A stretch of DNA of 9,883 nt from Pseudomonadota bacterium (GTDB taxonomy: Bacteria > Pseudomonadota > Gammaproteobacteria > Enterobacterales > Enterobacteriaceae): assembly GCA_023425455.1 (NCBI GenBank), contig JAFACP010000426.1:1-9883 (forward strand). Direction: 5' to 3'. The translations under genes were made by a program, and so were the position numbers. This document shows, one piece after another, positions 5,905 to 9,883 of the stretch; the stretch's first letter is position 1, and each line of letters starts with the position of its first letter. Below the pieces are notes generated by a model, which worked only from the letters and a program-made list of their open reading frames with translations, had not been told where the DNA came from and ran no database searches.

Positions 5905-6645
5905 ATGTCAATCGACTGGAACTGGGGCATTTTTCTGCAACAAGCCCCGTTCGGCAACACCACCTATCTTGGCTGGCTGTGGAGCGGTTTTCAGGTCACT
6001 GTTGCGCTCTCGATAACGGCCTGGATCCTTGCGTTTCTTGTCGGCTCGTTGTTCGGTATTTTGCGTACCGTGCCTAACCGTTTTCTTTCAACGCTGGGTA
6101 CGCTCTATGTGGAACTGTTCCGAAACGTTCCGCTGATCGTACAGTTCTTCACCTGGTATCTGGTTATCCCGGAACTGCTACCGGAAAATATCGGTATGTG
6201 GTTCAAAGCGGAACTGGATCCCAACGTGCAATTCTTTGTCTCCTCCATGCTCTGTCTGGGGCTTTTTACCGCTGCACGTGTCTGTGAGCAGGTGCGCGCG
6301 GCCATCCAGTCTCTGCCTCGCGGGCAAAAGAATGCCGGTCTGGCGATGGGGCTGACGCTGCCGCAAACGTATCGTTACGTCTTGCTGCCAAACGCCTACC
6401 GCGTCATCGTTCCGCCAATGACCTCAGAGATGATGAACCTGGTGAAAAACTCCGCCATCGCCTCCACCATCGGTCTGGTCGATATGGCGGCGCAGGCGGG
6501 CAAACTGCTGGATTATTCCGCCCATGCGTGGGAGTCGTTTACGGCTATCACGCTCGCGTATGTTCTGATTAATGCTGTCATCATGCTGGTGATGAACCTG
6601 GTTGAACGTAAAATTCGCCTGCCGGGCAATATGGGGGGCAAATAA
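5905..6645 (+). CDS. gltJ: Glutamate/aspartate ABC transporter permease GltJ
   Basis: Inner-membrane permease of 246 residues, the E. coli length, one of the two transmembrane subunits of the glutamate/aspartate importer. Hydrophobic segments are visible around residues 28-52, 70-90, 108-125, 163-190 and 212-232. The cytoplasmic EAA loop that docks onto the ATPase lies around 128-150 ([22 protein letters not shown]), typical of the HisM/GlnP class of polar amino-acid permeases. ATG 5905 has GGAG 6 bases upstream. An in-frame ATG at 5818 falls inside the SroC sequence and is rejected. The stop and the gltK start overlap by one base (TAATG), so gltJ and gltK are probably translationally coupled. 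Expression depends on read-through of the terminator at 5868-5892. Confidence 0.96.
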   Translation: MSIDWNWGIFLQQAPFGNTTYLGWLWSGFQVTVALSITAWILAFLVGSLFGILRTVPNRFLSTLGTLYVELFRNVPLIVQFFTWYLVIPELLPENIGMWFKAELDPNVQFFVSSMLCLGLFTAARVCEQVRAAIQSLPRGQKNAGLAMGLTLPQTYRYVLLPNAYRVIVPPMTSEMMNLVKNSAIASTIGLVDMAAQAGKLLDYSAHAWESFTAITLAYVLINAVIMLVMNLVERKIRLPGNMGGK

Positions 6646-7319
6646 TGTACGAGTTTGACTGGAGTTCTGTCATTCCAACGATGCCTTACCTGCTTGATGG
6701 CCTGGTGATCACCTTAAAGATCACCATCACCGCCATCATCATTGGTATCGTCTGGGGCACACTGCTGGCGGTCATGCGTCTGTCGAGCTTTAAACCGCTC
6801 GCCTGGTTTGCCACCGCCTATGTTAACGTCTTCCGCTCCATTCCACTGGTGATGGTGCTGCTGTGGTTTTACCTGATTGTCCCCGGCTTTCTGCAAAACG
6901 TGCTGGGACTCTCACCCAAAACCGATATTCGCCTGATCTCGGCGATGGTGGCGTTCTCAATGTTTGAGGCTGCCTACTATTCAGAGATTATTCGTGCCGG
7001 TATTCAGAGTATCTCCCGCGGACAATCCAGCGCGGCGCTGGCCCTCGGGATGACCCACTGGCAGTCAATGAAGCTCATCATTCTGCCCCAGGCGTTTCGC
7101 GCCATGGTTCCACTCCTGCTCACCCAGGGGATCGTCCTGTTCCAGGATACCTCGCTGGTTTATGTGCTGAGCCTGGCAGACTTCTTCCGTACCGCCTCCA
7201 CCATCGGCGAGCGCGATGGTACGCAAGTTGAAATGATCCTCTTTGCCGGTGCGGTCTATTTTGCAATTAGTTTAAGCGCGTCGCTGTTGGTCAGCTGGCT
7301 GAAGAAAAGGACTGTGTAA
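6645..7319 (+). CDS. gltK: Glutamate/aspartate ABC transporter permease GltK
   Basis: Second inner-membrane permease of the glutamate/aspartate importer, 224 residues as in E. coli, forming the channel as a heterodimer with GltJ. Hydrophobic segments lie at about residues 18-44, 53-80, 97-113, 145-165 and 197-217. The EAA coupling loop is at 114-135 ([22 protein letters not shown]), with the conserved glycine before the coupling helix. It overlaps gltJ by one base upstream and gltL by one base downstream (both TAATG), so the three genes are tightly coupled and probably made in fixed ratio. No internal promoter or terminator is seen. Confidence 0.96.
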   Translation: MYEFDWSSVIPTMPYLLDGLVITLKITITAIIIGIVWGTLLAVMRLSSFKPLAWFATAYVNVFRSIPLVMVLLWFYLIVPGFLQNVLGLSPKTDIRLISAMVAFSMFEAAYYSEIIRAGIQSISRGQSSAALALGMTHWQSMKLIILPQAFRAMVPLLLTQGIVLFQDTSLVYVLSLADFFRTASTIGERDGTQVEMILFAGAVYFAISLSASLLVSWLKKRTV

Positions 7320-8044
7320 TGATTACCCTGAAAAATGTTTCTAAATGGTATGGGCACTTTCAGGTGCTGACCGACTGCTCTACCGAAGTTAAAAAAGGCG
7401 AAGTTGTAGTGGTATGCGGGCCTTCCGGTTCGGGTAAATCCACGCTTATCAAAACGGTCAACGGTCTTGAGCCCGTACAGCAAGGTGAAATTGTCGTGAA
7501 CGGCACCCGGGTAAACGACAAGAAGACTAACCTCGCCAAACTGCGCTCACATGTCGGGATGGTGTTCCAGCATTTCGAACTGTTCCCGCATTTGTCGATT
7601 ATCGAGAACCTGACGCTGGCGCAGGTCAAAGTGCTTAAGCGTGATAAAAAACTCGCGCGGGAAAAAGGGCTGAAATTACTGGAACGTGTCGGGTTGTCCG
7701 CGCATGCCAATAAATTCCCGGCGCAGCTTTCCGGTGGTCAACAGCAGCGTGTGGCGATCGCGCGGGCGCTGTGTATGGATCCTGTCGCGATGCTGTTCGA
7801 TGAACCCACCTCTGCGCTCGATCCAGAAATGATCAACGAAGTGCTGGACGTCATGGTGGAGCTGGCGCATGAAGGGATGACCATGATGGTGGTCACCCAC
7901 GAAATGGGCTTCGCCCGTAAAGTGGCAAACCGCGTGATCTTTATGGACGAAGGGAAAATTGTCGAAGATTCGGCAAAAGAAGAGTTCTTCGCCAACCCGA
8001 AATCTGAACGCGCAAAAGATTTCCTCGCCAAAATTCTGCATTAA
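7319..8044 (+). CDS. gltL: Glutamate/aspartate ABC transporter ATP-binding protein GltL
   Basis: Cytoplasmic ATPase of the glutamate/aspartate importer, 241 residues as in E. coli, of the HisP/GlnQ polar amino-acid class. All nucleotide-binding motifs are intact: Walker [10 protein letters not shown] at 34-42, Q-loop glutamine 84 ([11 protein letters not shown]), ABC signature LSGGQQQR at 137-144, Walker B VAMLFDEP with D161 and catalytic E162, D-loop SALD at 165-168 and switch histidine H194. Its start overlaps the gltK stop by one base. It is the last gene of gltIJKL and is followed 8 bases later by a tetraloop hairpin at 8053-8076. Confidence 0.97.
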   Translation: MITLKNVSKWYGHFQVLTDCSTEVKKGEVVVVCGPSGSGKSTLIKTVNGLEPVQQGEIVVNGTRVNDKKTNLAKLRSHVGMVFQHFELFPHLSIIENLTLAQVKVLKRDKKLAREKGLKLLERVGLSAHANKFPAQLSGGQQQRVAIARALCMDPVAMLFDEPTSALDPEMINEVLDVMVELAHEGMTMMVVTHEMGFARKVANRVIFMDEGKIVEDSAKEEFFANPKSERAKDFLAKILH

Positions 8045-8052
8045 TCTTCCTG

Positions 8053-8076
8053 GTGCGCAATCTTCGGATTGCGCAC
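8053..8076 (+). terminator. gltL terminator hairpin with TTCG tetraloop
   Basis: Perfect 10-bp stem, GTGCGCAATC (8053-8062) with GATTGCGCAC (8067-8076), closed by the very stable TTCG tetraloop. The sequence after it (TCTCTCACGTTTTACG, then CTTTTTC) is pyrimidine-rich but not a clean T-run. It probably ends or stabilises the gltIJKL transcript. Confidence 0.78.
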
Positions 8077-8122
8077 TCTCTCACGTTTTACGTTTCTTTT
8101 TCTCGCTGACCTCTCATTGCAG

Positions 8123-8138
8123 CGTTAACCTTGTCACA
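8123..8138. promoter_or_regulatory. Possible CRP site and promoter region of rihA
   Basis: CGTTA, 6 bases, TCACA matches the CRP core TGTGA-N6-TCACA at 8 of 10 positions. It overlaps a weak sigma-70 candidate: TTGCAG at 8117-8122, 17 bases, AATAAC at 8140-8145. E. coli rihA is reported to be catabolite-sensitive, which is why this is listed. The geometry is not that of a standard class I or II site for that -10, so the call is tentative. Confidence 0.25.
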
Positions 8139-8164
8139 AAATAACGCCAGGAATGGAGCCCGCT

Positions 8165-9106
8165 ATGGCACAGCCCATCATTCTCGATTGTGACCCGGGT
8201 CATGACGACGCAATTGCGCTCGTCCTCGCCCTCGCCTCCCCCGAAGTGGAAGTAAAGGCCGTCACCTCCTCTGCCGGAAACCAGACGCCGGAGAAAACCC
8301 TACGTAATGTGTTGCGCATGCTGACGCTGCTCAATCGCCCGGATATCCCTGTCGCGGGCGGCGCAACCAAACCGCTGATGCGTGAGCTGATCATTGCTGA
8401 CAATGTTCATGGTGAAAGCGGACTTGATGGCCCGGCACTCCCGGAGCCGGCTTTTGCCGCACAGCGCTGCAGCGCTGTGGAGCTGATGGCGAAGGTGCTT
8501 CGCGACGCTCCCGAGCCTGTTACCCTGGTGGCGACAGGCCCGCAAACCAATATCGCGCTACTGCTGAGCGGCCATCCGGAGCTGCACGCTAAAATCGCGC
8601 GCATTGTGATCATGGGCGGCGCGATGGGCACCGGAAACTGGACGCCAGCGGCGGAATTTAACATCTATGTTGACCCGGAAGCGGCAGAGATTGTTTTCCA
8701 GTCCGGTTTACCCATTGTCATGGCCGGGCTCGATGTCACACACCGCGCCCAGATTATGGCTGACGATATTGCGCGTTTCCGCGCCGTTGGCAACCCCGTC
8801 GCCACGACGGTCGCGGGCCTGCTCGACTTCTTTATGGAATATCACAAAGCGGAGAAATGGGGTTTTGACGGCGCACCGCTGCACGATCCCTGCACCATCG
8901 CCTGGCTTATCAGACCGGCGCTGTTCACCACCATCGAACGCTGGGTTGGCGTGGAAACGCAGGGGAAATATACCCAGGGAATGACCGTGGTCGATCGCTA
9001 CGCGTTGACGGGCAATAAGCCGAATACCACACTGATGGTCGATCTCGACAGAGCCGCGTTTGTCGATTTGCTGGCCGAGCGACTGGCGTTTTATAACCCG
9101 CGTTAA
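8165..9106 (+). CDS. rihA: Pyrimidine-specific ribonucleoside hydrolase RihA
   Basis: Inosine-uridine-type nucleoside hydrolase of 313 residues (E. coli RihA 311). It hydrolyses ribonucleosides, chiefly cytidine and uridine, to base and ribose for salvage in the cytoplasm. The N-terminal calcium-site motif DCDPGHDD is at residues 8-15, with D10, D14 and D15. N39 (SSAGN), H82 (NVHGESG), the substrate-side E164/N166 pair ([11 protein letters not shown]) and D241 (LHDPCTIAW) complete the expected active site. ATG 8165 has GGAG 6 bases upstream and yields the family N-terminus; the in-frame ATG at 8153 precedes that Shine-Dalgarno and is rejected. rihA sits in the same order as in E. coli but is separated from gltL by a hairpin and converges on ybeL. 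Confidence 0.94.
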   Translation: MAQPIILDCDPGHDDAIALVLALASPEVEVKAVTSSAGNQTPEKTLRNVLRMLTLLNRPDIPVAGGATKPLMRELIIADNVHGESGLDGPALPEPAFAAQRCSAVELMAKVLRDAPEPVTLVATGPQTNIALLLSGHPELHAKIARIVIMGGAMGTGNWTPAAEFNIYVDPEAAEIVFQSGLPIVMAGLDVTHRAQIMADDIARFRAVGNPVATTVAGLLDFFMEYHKAEKWGFDGAPLHDPCTIAWLIRPALFTTIERWVGVETQGKYTQGMTVVDRYALTGNKPNTTLMVDLDRAAFVDLLAERLAFYNPR

Positions 9107-9119
9107 CCGCCTCCCGGCC

Positions 9120-9144
9120 CCTCCTCTCCCGACGGGAGAGGAGG
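9120..9144. terminator. Bidirectional palindrome between convergent rihA and ybeL
   Basis: Perfect 11-bp inverted repeat, CCTCCTCTCCC (9120-9130) and GGGAGAGGAGG (9134-9144), with a 3-nt loop. It lies 13 bases after the rihA stop and 7 bases from the ybeL stop, so it can form at the 3' end of both transcripts. Neither side has a T-tract, so it may act as an RNA 3' stabiliser, a weak terminator or a dispersed palindromic unit. Confidence 0.6.
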
Positions 9145-9151
9145 CGATGAT

Positions 9152-9634
9152 TTACGGTTCAAACGCCCGTCTCTGGAACTGATCGTGTCCGCATTTCGGG
9201 CACAGAGGTAACACGTCCGGCGTGTAGACCGCTATGTGATGATGGCATTTCTCGCACACCAGGTTCCCCAGCCCGACCACCTCCCCGCTGTGATAAACGC
9301 CGTGATGGTTGAGATCCTGAAAAACCTCGCGCCACTCCAGCTGTGTTTTATCGGTGATATCCGCCAGCTCCTGCCACAGGCTCTCTTTGATCACCCGCAT
9401 AAAGACGCTGTCGGTTAATTCGTCCTGACTCTCCTCATAGCTTCGCGCAAACTCTTCCAGATCGCGGCGTACCGCTCGCGTAACTTCATCAATTTCCGTG
9501 CGCGTTAACTCACCCGTTTGCGTCACCCTGGCCCGTGCCTGTTCGACCAGCGCATCGATATCGCGCTCGCCGTTACGCAGCCGTTCCGTCAGTGTCGCCA
9601 CCAGTTCGCGGTAAAATTGAGCAACCTTGTTCAT
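9152..9634 (-). CDS. ybeL: YbeL, DUF1451 zinc-ribbon protein
   Basis: Uncharacterised cytoplasmic protein of 160 residues, close to E. coli YbeL in length and sequence. Residues 1-105 are mostly charged and helical, with heptad-like stretches suggesting coiled coil. The C-terminal 35 residues form a zinc ribbon with two CxxC knuckles: C127/C130 (VCEKC) and C145/C148 (LCPKC). Its function is unknown. The tandem ATGATG gives two possible starts; the second (9634) is preferred because GGAGG then lies 7 bases upstream rather than 4, and because it matches the E. coli N-terminus MNKVAQ. It converges on rihA and diverges from leuS. Confidence 0.92.
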   Translation of the reverse strand: MNKVAQFYRELVATLTERLRNGERDIDALVEQARARVTQTGELTRTEIDEVTRAVRRDLEEFARSYEESQDELTDSVFMRVIKESLWQELADITDKTQLEWREVFQDLNHHGVYHSGEVVGLGNLVCEKCHHHIAVYTPDVLPLCPKCGHDQFQRRAFEP

Positions 9635-9848
9635 CATTTTGCCTCCCGGGTCAGTAACTCTCTCTAATAGTAGACCTTATTTGTCTTGCGCTTTGTCAGG
9701 TGAAGCACAGAGCCGGTAAATTCCTGCCAGGCGCATTTGTGCGAAAGGCTGTTTTGAGGCTGGCGTTTGGGCTATGCTATGCGGATCTGAAATACCACAT
9801 CCATTGGCTACATTTGTAGCTGTATTGAAAACAGGACCACTGGCTGCC
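9635..9848. promoter_or_regulatory. Divergent ybeL-leuS control region, leuS promoter candidate
   Basis: These 214 bases between ybeL and leuS hold the start signals of both genes. For leuS the best sigma-70 candidate is TTGAGG (9754-9759), 18 bases, TATGCG (9778-9783), starting near 9790; an overlapping TATGCT at 9773-9778 is an alternative -10. The leuS leader has a short hairpin, GCTAC (9807-9811) and GTAGC (9816-9820). I find no convincing minus-strand promoter for ybeL beyond a weak TACTAT-like -10 near 9665-9675. Confidence 0.4.
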
Positions 9849-9883
9849 ATGCAAGAGCAATACCGCCCGGAAGAGATAGAATC
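9849..9883 (+). CDS. leuS: Leucyl-tRNA synthetase, first 11 codons, 3' end outside window
   Basis: ATG at 9849 opens the peptide MQEQYRPEEIE, which matches the N-terminus of E. coli LeuS, and leuS is the expected neighbour of ybeL. LeuS charges tRNA-Leu in the cytoplasm; all catalytic motifs (HIGH, KMSKS, editing domain) lie beyond the window. The best upstream Shine-Dalgarno is AGGA at 9833-9836, with a long 12-base spacing to ATG. The call rests on 11 residues plus conserved gene order. Confidence 0.88.
   Translation, partial: MQEQYRPEEIE

Noticed and set aside
5742..5963. Minus-strand open frame opposite SroC
   Set aside because: Antisense to a structured RNA and the gltJ start; no coding character or start signal.
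7676..8041. 121-residue minus-strand open frame inside gltL
   Set aside because: Shadow of gltL, whose ABC ATPase motifs are all intact on the plus strand.

Overview
This is a stretch of enterobacterial core chromosome. Gene order, protein lengths and near-identity to remembered E. coli proteins all match the E. coli miaB-ybeZ-ybeY-ybeX-lnt-gltIJKL-rihA-ybeL-leuS region. The high but not complete similarity to E. coli and the GC-rich third positions suggest Enterobacter, Leclercia, Klebsiella or a close relative. The genus cannot be fixed from the sequence alone. I see no insertion sequence, phage gene, CRISPR array, tRNA or rRNA. E. coli K-12 is known to carry an IS5 copy between lnt and gltI; that space is free of one here.

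Layout. Positions 1-261 are the 3' end of miaB (tRNA methylthiolation), closed by a hairpin at 270-290. A close match to a sigma-32 (heat-shock) promoter begins on the last base of that hairpin. It drives ybeZ (433-1479), ybeY (1476-1943), ybeX/corC (2031-2909) and lnt (2915-4453). These encode a PhoH-family ATPase, the RNase/ribosome-maturation factor YbeY, a CBS-pair CorC protein and apolipoprotein N-acyltransferase. A hairpin follows lnt.

Positions 4454-4834 hold no gene but are the richest regulatory part of the window. There is a full-consensus sigma-54 promoter (4545-4560), a cluster of NtrC-like palindromes (4606-4673), and a C/A-rich leader segment (4779-4790) fully complementary to the R1 seed of the GcvB small RNA. 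They precede gltI (4835-5740), gltJ (5905-6645), gltK (6645-7319) and gltL (7319-8044), the periplasmic binding protein, two permeases and ATPase of the glutamate/aspartate ABC importer. The gltI-gltJ gap encodes the small RNA SroC (about 5738-5891). SroC ends at a strong terminator directly before gltJ and carries a 10-nt match to the 3' part of GcvB.

A tetraloop hairpin closes gltL. rihA (8165-9106, ribonucleoside hydrolase) follows and converges on ybeL (9152-9634, minus strand, zinc-ribbon protein), with an 11-bp palindrome between them. The window ends 35 nt into leuS (leucyl-tRNA synthetase), which diverges from ybeL.

The protein content is all known core biology, and I find no undescribed protein system. 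The interest lies in control of the glt operon. Nitrogen limitation (NtrC/sigma-54), GcvB and SroC all appear wired into one transporter, and the NtrC sites sit downstream of the best sigma-54 promoter, which is an unusual geometry.
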